Of a stretch of DNA of 6,274 bases, positions 1 to 6,274 are shown piece after piece. A program made the position numbers and the translations under genes. The stretch spans positions 1 through 6,274 of the forward strand of contig JANNFI010000122.1 of NCBI GenBank assembly GCA_031379665.1, given 5' to 3'. The notes under the pieces are model-generated. The model ran no database searches. It worked only from the letters and a program-made list of their open reading frames with translations, and was not told the origin of the DNA. The stretch's first letter is position 1. Each line of letters starts with the position of its first letter. This DNA is from SZUA-254 sp031379665. GTDB lineage: Bacteria; Bacteroidota; Ignavibacteria; UBA10030; SZUA-254.

Positions 1-312
1 CCGAAGACCGTCGGAAACGTCGCCGTCGGCTGCCTGCAAGACATCAACTCGTGGATATTCTTCCCCTCCTCGATGGAAGTCTCACTCTCGGAGGACGGGA
101 CCAATTATTCACTCCCCGTCGTCGTGCGGAACGACATCTCACCACGGGAAGAGGGCGCGAAGAGGAAGGAGTTCGACGCGCACTTCGAGGGCGCGCAGGC
201 CCGCTACGTCCGGGTTGTGGCAAAAAACATCGGGACCTGTCCCGACTGGCACAAGGGCGCAGGGGGTAAAGCCTGGCTCTTCGCCGACGAAATAGTCGTC
301 AGGCAACGGTGA
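1..312 (+). CDS. 3' end of a probable GH20-type beta-N-acetylhexosaminidase: C-terminal F5/8 type C domain (partial)
   Basis: Only the last 103 codons are present. Reading frame 1 is open from the first base to a TGA at 310-312, so the gene begins upstream of the window. The translation looks like the final half of an F5/8 type C (discoidin/CBM32-like) beta-sandwich. It runs from GCLQDINSWIFFP (residues 9-21) through a strand with EVSLSEDGTNY (26-36) and ARYVRVVAKNIG (67-78) to a tail with PDWHKGAGGKAWLFADEIVV (82-101). Such a tail (RYV-VVAKN-G, W-GAGG-AW-F-DEI) is familiar to me from the C-terminus of bacterial GH20 hexosaminidases, where the module follows the catalytic barrel and binds sugar or stabilises the fold. 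The catalytic domain is not visible, so the GH20 label is inference from this tail and from the glycosylasparaginase two genes downstream. Another exported glycosidase or sialidase with the same module is possible. The stop codon overlaps the Shine-Dalgarno of the next gene, suggesting a shared operon. Confidence 0.72.
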   Translation, partial: PKTVGNVAVGCLQDINSWIFFPSSMEVSLSEDGTNYSLPVVVRNDISPREEGAKRKEFDAHFEGAQARYVRVVAKNIGTCPDWHKGAGGKAWLFADEIVVRQR

Positions 313-314
313 GG
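311..314 (+). promoter_or_regulatory. Shine-Dalgarno GAGG overlapping the upstream stop codon
   Basis: The sequence TGAGG places a GAGG core six bases before the ATG at 321 and overlaps the TGA stop (310-312) of the preceding gene. This favours ATG 321 over the in-frame GTG at 309, which would add only Met-Arg-Pro-Pro and has just a weak AGG upstream. The overlap suggests that ribosomes finishing the first gene restart on the second. Confidence 0.55.
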
Positions 315-320
315 CCTCCG

Positions 321-3300
321 ATGCAGGTCAACAGGAGGTATTTCCTTCGCGCGGCCGGGGGCGCAGCCGTCGTCGGGTTCGGGGGCTCATTCGGGGCATT
401 CGACCCTGCGTCCGCCGGAGAACTGTTCGCAGTCTCACCGGCCGTCAGGGTCGCCGTCCTGTTCGAGCCCGGGTTCCCGGGGGTGAATGACTTCTCCCTG
501 ACCCGCGAAAGCCTCGCCGCAGCGCTCGCCGATTTTCAGCCGGAGTTCCTCACCCCGGCCGAGTTTGCCGGAAAACCCGCCGACTCACGCTACGACCTCC
601 TCATCAATCCTTACGGCGGCGCCTTCCCGGTCGATTGCTGGACAGCGATCCGTCTCCACCTCTCCCGGGGAGGAAACCTCCTCAACCTCGGCGGCACACC
701 ATTTTCTGTCCCGGTTCGAAGGGAGGGGACCGGCTGGCGGCAGGAGATCCTCCAGGCCTCGTACCATAAGGAGCTTGGCATCACCGAATCCTTCGACGTG
801 CCCCTGCCGGCCGGGACCGGACTTCGCGACGTCCCACGCAACGGAGGAACCGCAGGCCTCGACGGAAAATTCACGGCGACAAGCGTTCACGAACTCTACG
901 TCCGGTTCACTTCGACCCGCGATTATCCCCAGGAGGACGGGACCTCAGGTCAGCGTGACGCATCGATTGTTCCGCTCACGGGAGCGTTCACGCCTGGCGG
1001 GGACATGATCGCCGCCCCGGTCGTGCTCATCGACCGACTCCTCGGAGAATTCGCCGGTGGACGGTGGGTGCTGGCGAATTTCAACGGCACGATGACGACG
1101 GATGCGGTCACTCGTCTCGCACGCGTGGCCCTCCCGGCACCCCGCTCGATCTCCGTTGTCCCGACGTTTGCAACATATTATCCGGGGGAGACGCCCGCGC
1201 TGAGGCTCCGCGTCCACGACCACCGGAGCGGGATGGAGGGGGACGAGCGGGGCGAATGGACGATTACCATCACCAATGAGCGGGAGAAATTTCTGCACCG
1301 GACAACGCTCGCGGGAGAGGATCTCCGGCAAGCCTACGCGTCGGCTTGGGTCCTTCCCCCGGCGGTCGCCCGGGGCCTCAAGCCGGGGTTTTACGCCGTC
1401 GAAGCGATTTTCGCCCCGGACGCACGGGACGGTCGTCCGGCCGAGGAAATCGGCGCTGCCAACGGCTTCTGGATCTACGACGCCCGGACGATGGCCGCGG
1501 GCGAACCGGTGAGTGTCCGGGGTTCCTCATTCCATCGCGGGGGAAAACCGTACCCGGTTACCGGGACGAGCTATATGAGCGACACCGTCCAGCGGAAATT
1601 CCTCTTCGAGCCGAACCCGCACGGATGGGACAAGGATTTCGGCGAGATGAAGGCTGCGGGCATCAATATGGTCCGCACCGGCATCTGGACCGGCTGGAAG
1701 AACATGATGCTCGACGTCGGGAGCGTCAACGAGTACCCCCTGCGCGCGCTCGACGCCTTCATCCTCACCGCGGCGCGCCACGACATACCGGTCATCTTCA
1801 CCTTCTTCGCGTTCCTCCCTGAGTCGTGGGGCGGGGTCAACCCGTACCTGGATCCGAGATCGGTCCACGCGCAATCGGTATTCCTCTCGACCATCGCCGC
1901 GAGATACCGAAACGTTCCGGGAGTCATCTGGGACCTCATTAACGAACCCTCGTTCTCATCACCCGACCAACTCTGGCTCTGCCGGCCCAATTACGACCGG
2001 TACGAGAGCACAGCGTGGAAGGAGTGGCTCCTGGCGCAGGCGCCAGCCGCCGACGCCGCGACGAGCGGAGCAATCATCCGGGAGCGTTTCCGGCAAACCC
2101 CGGGTGAGGAGCCCTCGCTCCCGGCGATCATCGAGTTCAGGGACACGAACCTCGTCGGCAACCGGAGGCTTCTGCGCGTGGGCGACTACCGGCTCTTCGC
2201 CCAGGAGATGTTCCGGCGGTGGACTGCGGAGATGGTCTCCGCCCTCCGGCAGGGTGCCGGACCACACCAGCTCGTGACGGTCGGCCAGGACGAGGGGGGA
2301 ACCAACGAACGACCCGGCCCGCATTTTTTCGGGAAGGACGTCGACTTCACCTCGATGCACAATTGGTGGTACAACGACGACATTCTCTGGGACAGCGTGA
2401 TGACCACCGTCCCCGGAAAGCCGAACCTGATCGAAGAGACCGGAGTGATGTTCTACGAGAAGACCGACGGGCGGCCGTGGCGGTCCGAACGGGAAACCCG
2501 CAACCTGCTCGAGCGGAAACTCGCGATCACCTTTGGTGCGGGCGGCGCGGGCTTCATTCACTGGCTCTGGAACACCAACCAGTTCATGGATTCCGACAAC
2601 GAGGCGGGGATAGGCCTGAAGCGGCCGGACGGAAGCCTCAAGCCGGAATTTGACGTCGTCCGACAATACGCGAAGTTCTTCCGGGCCAATGCGGAGTGGT
2701 TCACGGAAAAAGAGCCGGAGGACGCCCTCCTCGTCATCCCTCACTCGAATATGTTCTCCACCAGGGACTCCGCCACCGAGGCGACAAAGAACGCGGTCAG
2801 GGTGATGGAATACCATTGCAGGATTCCGCTGCGTAGCGCGTCGGAATACACGCTGGACTCCTCGGCGCCACCACCCCGGCTGATGATTCTCCCCGCGCCT
2901 TCAATGATCGACCGGGACGCCTGGGAGAAGCTTTCCGCAATGGTGAGGGCCGGGGCCACGCTGCTGGTGACCGGGCCGATCGACTCGGACCGATACCTGA
3001 TGCCGACCGGACGGAGTGCGTCGCTGGGGATACGGGGCTCGTCGGTGACGGTCGGGGCGGAGGAACACGTCGTGATCGGGGGCCGTGAATTTCGCCTCGG
3101 TTTCCGCGGGTACAAAATGCAGAGAATCGAAAAATACGTCGTCGACGGGCAGTCATCGCCGGAGCCGGTCACCGTGCCATCGGGAAAAGGCGCGATCATC
3201 CTCTGCCCGCTTCCGGTTGAACTCTCCGATTCGATGGATGCGATCGCGGCCCTCTATCGGTCGGCCATATCGAAATCCGGGATCACCCCCGCCGTCACCG

Positions 3301-3533
3301 TCGCCACGGAGGATCCCTCCGTCCTGGTGAGGTATGTCGTTTATCGCGACGCTCTGATGCTGGTGTTCGTCTCGGACGCCGCGGCATCGAGACGGATATC
3401 CGGAACGCTGGTCCAGAGCGGGAAGGCGTTCACCGTTGACGTTCCGGCGCGGCGTTCGGTAGTGGTCATCCACGGCCGGGAAGACGGCCGGGTCATCGCG
3501 AAGCTCAATCCAACCCTCGGAGATGCATTCTGA
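321..3533 (+). CDS. Tat-exported multidomain clan-A (GH5-like) glycoside hydrolase with two GATase-like domains
   Basis: This 1070-residue exported glycosidase is of unassigned specificity. Residues 1-32 form a twin-arginine signal (N4-R-R-Y-F-L-R10, hydrophobic stretch, AxA-type site A30-S-A32). Residues ~42-255 look like a Rossmannoid GATase-like domain (VAVLFEP, LLINPYGGAF at 93-102, GGNLLNLGG). Residues ~276-391 look like an Ig-like beta-sandwich. Residues ~400-790 are a TIM barrel with clan-A landmarks: Arg452 after strand 2, Asn541-Glu542 in IWDLINEPS (acid/base), His680 in SMHNWWY, Glu706 in LIEETG (likely nucleophile; Glu705 is the alternative), and Trp748/Trp750 in FIHWLWN. Residues ~798-905 resemble the GH42 beta-galactosidase trimerisation domain, followed by a beta-rich tail to 1070. 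The retaining mechanism follows from clan A. The substrate is not readable: a beta-mannosidase, beta-galactosidase or other beta-glycosidase would all fit, and the N-glycan context favours beta-mannosidase (inference). It ends in tandem in-frame stops, TGA TAA. No frameshift is seen. Confidence 0.85.
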   Translation: MQVNRRYFLRAAGGAAVVGFGGSFGAFDPASAGELFAVSPAVRVAVLFEPGFPGVNDFSLTRESLAAALADFQPEFLTPAEFAGKPADSRYDLLINPYGGAFPVDCWTAIRLHLSRGGNLLNLGGTPFSVPVRREGTGWRQEILQASYHKELGITESFDVPLPAGTGLRDVPRNGGTAGLDGKFTATSVHELYVRFTSTRDYPQEDGTSGQRDASIVPLTGAFTPGGDMIAAPVVLIDRLLGEFAGGRWVLANFNGTMTTDAVTRLARVALPAPRSISVVPTFATYYPGETPALRLRVHDHRSGMEGDERGEWTITITNEREKFLHRTTLAGEDLRQAYASAWVLPPAVARGLKPGFYAVEAIFAPDARDGRPAEEIGAANGFWIYDARTMAAGEPVSVRGSSFHRGGKPYPVTGTSYMSDTVQRKFLFEPNPHGWDKDFGEMKAAGINMVRTGIWTGWKNMMLDVGSVNEYPLRALDAFILTAARHDIPVIFTFFAFLPESWGGVNPYLDPRSVHAQSVFLSTIAARYRNVPGVIWDLINEPSFSSPDQLWLCRPNYDRYESTAWKEWLLAQAPAADAATSGAIIRERFRQTPGEEPSLPAIIEFRDTNLVGNRRLLRVGDYRLFAQEMFRRWTAEMVSALRQGAGPHQLVTVGQDEGGTNERPGPHFFGKDVDFTSMHNWWYNDDILWDSVMTTVPGKPNLIEETGVMFYEKTDGRPWRSERETRNLLERKLAITFGAGGAGFIHWLWNTNQFMDSDNEAGIGLKRPDGSLKPEFDVVRQYAKFFRANAEWFTEKEPEDALLVIPHSNMFSTRDSATEATKNAVRVMEYHCRIPLRSASEYTLDSSAPPPRLMILPAPSMIDRDAWEKLSAMVRAGATLLVTGPIDSDRYLMPTGRSASLGIRGSSVTVGAEEHVVIGGREFRLGFRGYKMQRIEKYVVDGQSSPEPVTVPSGKGAIILCPLPVELSDSMDAIAALYRSAISKSGITPAVTVATEDPSVLVRYVVYRDALMLVFVSDAAASRRISGTLVQSGKAFTVDVPARRSVVVIHGREDGRVIAKLNPTLGDAF

Positions 3534-3540
3534 TAAGGAG
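3534..3540 (+). promoter_or_regulatory. Strong Shine-Dalgarno TAAGGAG that sets the GTG start of the glycosylasparaginase
   Basis: TAAGGAG is a near-perfect anti-16S match, six bases before GTG 3547 and directly after the TGA stop (3531-3533) of the glycosidase. Its TAA also serves as a second in-frame stop for that gene. An in-frame ATG exists at 3523, but starting there would put this site inside the coding region and would push eight polar residues ahead of the Tat motif. GTG 3547 is therefore preferred. Confidence 0.8.
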
Positions 3541-3546
3541 ATCACC

Positions 3547-4536
3547 GTGAAACGAAGGACATTCATCGGTGCGACGACACTGCTGGGCCTGAGCGGTTCG
3601 CGGATGGCCGCCGGAATCCCCGGACCCGTGCGCTTCGCGGGGCAGACCGGGTCCTCCGGTGTGGCGCCGATCGTCGTATCGACCTGGAATTTCGCCGGAG
3701 CGAACGAAGCCGCGGCTGAGGCGCTGAAACGCGGAGCATCCCCTCTGGACGCCGTGGAGAGCGGGATCAGGGTGACCGAGGCCGACCCGGGCAACACGAG
3801 CGTCGGCGTCGGGGGCTACCCCGACCGTGAAGGGCACCTCACCCTGGACGCCTCGATCATGGAAGGGTCTGGAAAATGCGGTTCGGTCGTATTCCTTGAA
3901 GGAGTAGACCACCCAATTTCGGTCGCGCGACTGGTGATGGAGAAGTCCCCCCACGTCATCCTGGCTGGCGATGGGGCGGCGCGGTTCGCGCAGGAGCACG
4001 GGTACGTCATACGGAGGGAGCTCACCCCGGGCGCAAGGAAAGCCTACGAAAAATGGTTGACGGAGAACCTCGACCGCCCGAAACCCGTCGGCCGGGAGAA
4101 CCACGACACGATCGGGATGCTCGCGATGATCGACGGGAAAATGGCCGGCGGCTGTTCCACCAGCGGCGCCGCCTGGAAGATGCACGGCAGGGTGGGCGAC
4201 TCCCCGATCATCGGGGCGGGGCTCTTCGTGGACGACGGCGTCGGCGCCGCCACCTCGACGGGCCTGGGGGAGATGGTGATCCGGATCGCGGGGAGCGCAC
4301 TCGTGGTGGAGCTGATGCGGCAGGGGAGGACGCCGGATGAAGCGTGCCGCGCCGCGGTGGACAGGGTCTACGAGAAGCATCCGGAATCAAGGACGAACAA
4401 GGCGTTCCACGTCGCATTCCTCGCCCTCCGGAATGACGGGGAGGTGGGGGCGTACGGATTCGGTCCGGGGTTTGAGTACGCCGTCGTCCGGGACGGTACG
4501 AAGTCGGTCATCACCCCTGACCATCTGAAAGTGTGA
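3547..4536 (+). CDS. N4-(beta-N-acetylglucosaminyl)-L-asparaginase (glycosylasparaginase), Tat-exported
   Basis: The enzyme hydrolyses the amide bond between GlcNAc and asparagine in N-linked glycoasparagines (EC 3.5.1.26), giving aspartate and 1-amino-GlcNAc. It is an Ntn hydrolase that cuts itself into alpha and beta chains. The 329-residue product starts with a twin-arginine signal (KRRTFIG, residues 2-8, then a hydrophobic stretch). The autoproteolysis site is Asp187-Thr188 in NHDTIG, making Thr188 the nucleophile of the beta chain. By recall alignment to the Flavobacterium (Elizabethkingia) enzyme, Trp47, Thr205, Arg215, Asp218, Thr238 and Gly239 match Trp11, Thr170, Arg180, Asp183, Thr203 and Gly204. 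Other near-identical blocks are VSTWNF, GHLTLDASIM, HPISVAR, MHGRVGDSPIIGAGLFVDD and VVELMRQGRTP. Length is usual for the bacterial family, and the protein looks intact. GTG start chosen from the Shine-Dalgarno. It lies 13 bases after the glycosidase, most likely in the same operon. A plain isoaspartyl peptidase/asparaginase is less likely because of the WNF and MHGRVGDSPIIGAG signatures. Confidence 0.95.
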   Translation: MKRRTFIGATTLLGLSGSRMAAGIPGPVRFAGQTGSSGVAPIVVSTWNFAGANEAAAEALKRGASPLDAVESGIRVTEADPGNTSVGVGGYPDREGHLTLDASIMEGSGKCGSVVFLEGVDHPISVARLVMEKSPHVILAGDGAARFAQEHGYVIRRELTPGARKAYEKWLTENLDRPKPVGRENHDTIGMLAMIDGKMAGGCSTSGAAWKMHGRVGDSPIIGAGLFVDDGVGAATSTGLGEMVIRIAGSALVVELMRQGRTPDEACRAAVDRVYEKHPESRTNKAFHVAFLALRNDGEVGAYGFGPGFEYAVVRDGTKSVITPDHLKV

Positions 4537-4630
4537 GTCTTACGTCCACCCTCGCGTGGCATCTTGCCCCGCCAGTTCGTATATTAACTCCGTTTTTCAA
4601 CCACATTGTCGCATGATCAATGGTTATACC
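4537..4630 (+). promoter_or_regulatory. Spacer before the peptidase gene with a possible AT-rich promoter element
   Basis: This 94-base gap is the longest noncoding stretch in the window. Its first part is GC-rich. Positions 4578-4600 are markedly AT-rich for this DNA and contain TATATTAA (4580-4587), which resembles a bacterial -10 box, followed by a run of five T. I could not find a well-spaced -35 element: a TTGCCC at 4564-4569 is only ten bases upstream, too close for a sigma-70 promoter. There is also no convincing terminator for the preceding gene. The patch may be a promoter giving the peptidase separate transcription, but this is weakly supported. Confidence 0.3.
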
Positions 4631-6274
4631 ATGACCGAGCTCAACCCACGTTCCCGGCGCATCATCGCGATGGTCTTCGTTTTCGCCTTGACCCTCCTGC
4701 CGGAGGGGCTCACCGCGCAGGGGATCCGGTATCCCGCCACGGCCAAGTCGGATCACGTCGATACCTATTTCGGCACCAAGGTCGCCGACCCGTACCGGTG
4801 GCTCGAGGACGATACCGCCGCCGCGGTCGCGAAATGGGTGGCGGCCCAGAATGAGGTAACGTCCTCCTATCTCGAGCAAATTCCGTTCCGGCAACAGATA
4901 CGGGAACGCCTGACGGCGATCTGGAACTACCCGCGGTACGGTTCCCCGTTCCGGGAGGGGGGCTCGTATTACTACTACAAGAATGACGGACTCCAGAATC
5001 AGAGTGTCCTCTACCGGCAGAACAACCCGGACTCGCCGGGGGAAGTCTTCATCGATCCCAATACGTTTTCGACGGACGGCACGGTCGCACTCGGGAGCCT
5101 GGCCTTTTCCCGCGACGGCTCGAAGCTGGCCTACGGGATCTCGAGGAGCGGATCCGACTGGGTGGATGTCGTCCTGATGGATGTCGCGACGAAAAAAACC
5201 TCGGATACCCTCCGATGGGTGAAGTTTTCGGGAATATCCTGGTTCGGGGGCGGATTTTTCTACAGCCGCTACGACGCGCCTGCAGACACCTCGAAAATTC
5301 TCTCGACAAAAAACGAAAACCACAAGGTCTACTATCACCGTCTCGGGACGCCGCAGGCCGAAGACGAACTCGTGTACGAAGATCCCTCGAAACCGGAAGC
5401 CATACTGGGTGTCAGCGTGAGCGAGAACCAGCGTTTCGCCACGCTTTCGGTCACGGAAAAGGGTTCAAAGGGGAACGCGCTCTACCTGCGCGATCTGCGC
5501 GGCCCGGGGAAGGAATTCATCCCGGTCATCACGACATCAGAGGACGATATCTACCTCGTCGAAGAGACAGGCTTCAAAATCCTGCTCTACACGAACCGCA
5601 ACGCGCCCAATGGAAAAATCATCGGCGTCGATCCCGAGCATCCGGGCGAGGCGTCGTGGGAGACGATCGTTCCGGAAAAACCGGAGGTACTCACGAGCAT
5701 CTCGAGCGCAGGCGGCAGGCTCTTCCTGAAATACATCAAGGACGTCAGCCACAGGATTTACGTCCACGATTACGACGGGAAGTTCGAACGGGAGGTTGCG
5801 ATGCCGGCCCCCGGGACCGTTGGCGGATTCGGAGGCCACGCCGAAGATTCGACGCTCTTCTTCACCCTGACCTCGTTTACATTCCCTTCGACGATCTACC
5901 GGTACGACGTGCCGACGGGGGAATACACGCTTTACCGAGACTCCGACATCGATTTCGACGCGACCGCTTACGTTACGAAGCAGGTCTTCTACCGGAGTAA
6001 AGACGGCACCCGTATCCCGATGTTCATCACGCACAAGAAGGGGATCGCCCTCGACGAAACCAACCCCACGCTGCTCTACGGCTACGGCGGGTTCAACGTG
6101 AACCAAATGCCTTCGTTCAGCGTGACACGCCTGGCCTTCATCGAGCAGGGGGGGGTGTTCGCACTCGCCAACCTGCGCGGCGGCGGGGAGTACGGCGAAA
6201 AGTGGCACGAAGCGGGGATGAAGTTGAACAAACAGAACGTCTTCGATGATTTCATCGCGGCGGCTGAGTACCTG
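4631..6274 (+). CDS. Secreted prolyl oligopeptidase, family S9A (5' part; runs off the window)
   Basis: This is a serine peptidase that cleaves short peptides after proline. The frame is open from 4631 to the last base: 548 codons of an expected ~700. Residues 1-30 form a Sec signal peptide (basic PRSRR, hydrophobic IIAMVFVFALTLL, cleavage likely after TAQ), so export to periplasm or surface is expected. Residues ~33-95 are the conserved N-terminal part of the peptidase domain (YPAT, DTYFGTKVADPYRWLED at 44-60, RLTAIWNYPRYG). The beta-propeller that gates the active site follows (~100-440). The alpha/beta-hydrolase domain starts around VFYRSKDGTRIPMFI and shows LLYGYGGFN (481-489), NLRGGGEYGEKWHEAG (514-529) and KQNVFDDFIAAAEYL to the end. 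In the family the GGSNGG serine comes about 17 residues later, so the catalytic triad is outside the window. The start is uncertain: ATG 4613 is in frame, but its extra codons (AAT, GGT, TAT) are atypical here and neither start has a Shine-Dalgarno. Confidence 0.93.
   Translation, partial: MTELNPRSRRIIAMVFVFALTLLPEGLTAQGIRYPATAKSDHVDTYFGTKVADPYRWLEDDTAAAVAKWVAAQNEVTSSYLEQIPFRQQIRERLTAIWNYPRYGSPFREGGSYYYYKNDGLQNQSVLYRQNNPDSPGEVFIDPNTFSTDGTVALGSLAFSRDGSKLAYGISRSGSDWVDVVLMDVATKKTSDTLRWVKFSGISWFGGGFFYSRYDAPADTSKILSTKNENHKVYYHRLGTPQAEDELVYEDPSKPEAILGVSVSENQRFATLSVTEKGSKGNALYLRDLRGPGKEFIPVITTSEDDIYLVEETGFKILLYTNRNAPNGKIIGVDPEHPGEASWETIVPEKPEVLTSISSAGGRLFLKYIKDVSHRIYVHDYDGKFEREVAMPAPGTVGGFGGHAEDSTLFFTLTSFTFPSTIYRYDVPTGEYTLYRDSDIDFDATAYVTKQVFYRSKDGTRIPMFITHKKGIALDETNPTLLYGYGGFNVNQMPSFSVTRLAFIEQGGVFALANLRGGGEYGEKWHEAGMKLNKQNVFDDFIAAAEYL

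Noticed and set aside
309..320. In-frame GTG start for the glycosidase overlapping the previous stop
   Set aside because: ATG 321 has a GAGG at good spacing and places the twin-arginine motif at the usual distance from the N-terminus. The GTG remains possible but adds only four residues.
90..944. Thirteen-base direct repeat GGAGGACGGGACC at 90-102 and 932-944
   Set aside because: Both copies lie in coding sequence and encode the same common Glu-Asp-Gly-Thr turn. This is chance plus codon bias, with no flanking similarity.
1959..2816. 285-codon open frame on the minus strand inside the glycosidase gene
   Set aside because: It is antisense to a gene with clear catalytic motifs. Its product is an Arg/Pro/Val-rich string without recognisable domains, as expected from the complementary frame of GC-rich coding DNA.
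3472..3492. Nine-base direct repeat ACGGCCGGG separated by three bases near the glycosidase 3' end
   Set aside because: It encodes a Gly-Arg pair twice near the C-terminus. It is two copies only, with no sign of a regulatory or mobile repeat.
3523..3546. In-frame ATG as start of the glycosylasparaginase
   Set aside because: It overlaps the end of the glycosidase gene and would translate through a near-perfect Shine-Dalgarno that sits six bases before GTG 3547.
4546..4559. Short inverted repeat CCAC/GTGG after the glycosylasparaginase stop as a terminator
   Set aside because: The stem is only four base pairs with no adjacent T-run; the T-run at 4593-4597 is too far away. It is not convincing as an intrinsic terminator.
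4511..5338. 275-codon open frame on the minus strand over the end of the glycosylasparaginase and the start of the peptidase
   Set aside because: It overlaps two well-supported + strand genes and has composition typical of a shadow frame, with no domain resemblance.
5215..6000. Long + strand open frame in another phase within the peptidase
   Set aside because: It lies wholly inside the prolyl oligopeptidase frame, whose translation matches the family throughout. The alternative product is Arg-rich and low in recognisable structure.
6148..6155. Run of eight G as a possible frameshift in the peptidase
   Set aside because: The conserved sequence continues in the same frame on both sides (FIEQGGVFALANLRGGGEYG), so there is no frameshift.

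Overview
The window is GC-rich (roughly 60-65% by eye), densely coding, and all four genes I can support lie on the + strand. It reads as a bacterial accessory locus for taking apart glycoproteins or glycopeptides. The organism is best guessed as a GC-rich member of the Bacteroidota or a related FCB lineage. The reasons are a Flavobacterium-type glycosylasparaginase, a hexosaminidase-like tail with an F5/8 type C module, and exported catabolic enzymes in tandem. No rRNA, tRNA or marker gene is present, so the phylum is an inference only.

Layout. (1) Positions 1-312 are the 3' end of a gene whose C-terminal module is of the F5/8 type C (discoidin-like) kind found at the end of GH20 beta-N-acetylhexosaminidases. 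(2) Positions 321-3533 encode a 1070-residue, Tat-exported, multidomain glycoside hydrolase. It has a clan-A (GH5-like) barrel carrying a recognisable set of active-site residues, with a glutamine-amidotransferase-like Rossmannoid domain on each side. (3) Positions 3547-4536 encode a Tat-exported N4-(beta-N-acetylglucosaminyl)-L-asparaginase (glycosylasparaginase), an autoprocessing Ntn hydrolase with every catalytic residue I checked in place. (4) After a 94-base spacer, positions 4631-6274 hold the first 548 codons of a secreted prolyl oligopeptidase (S9A). The window ends about 17 codons before the expected catalytic serine.

Genes 1-3 are joined by very short junctions (8 and 13 bases), with Shine-Dalgarno sequences touching or overlapping the preceding stop codon. 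They look like one translationally coupled operon. The peptidase has an AT-rich upstream patch and no clear Shine-Dalgarno, so it may have its own promoter.

Working model (inference): exo-glycosidases trim an N-glycan, the clan-A enzyme removes a further beta-linked sugar (a core beta-mannose is an attractive guess), the glycosylasparaginase splits the last GlcNAc-Asn bond, and the oligopeptidase digests the peptide. No mobile element, CRISPR array, RNA gene or convincing terminator was seen.
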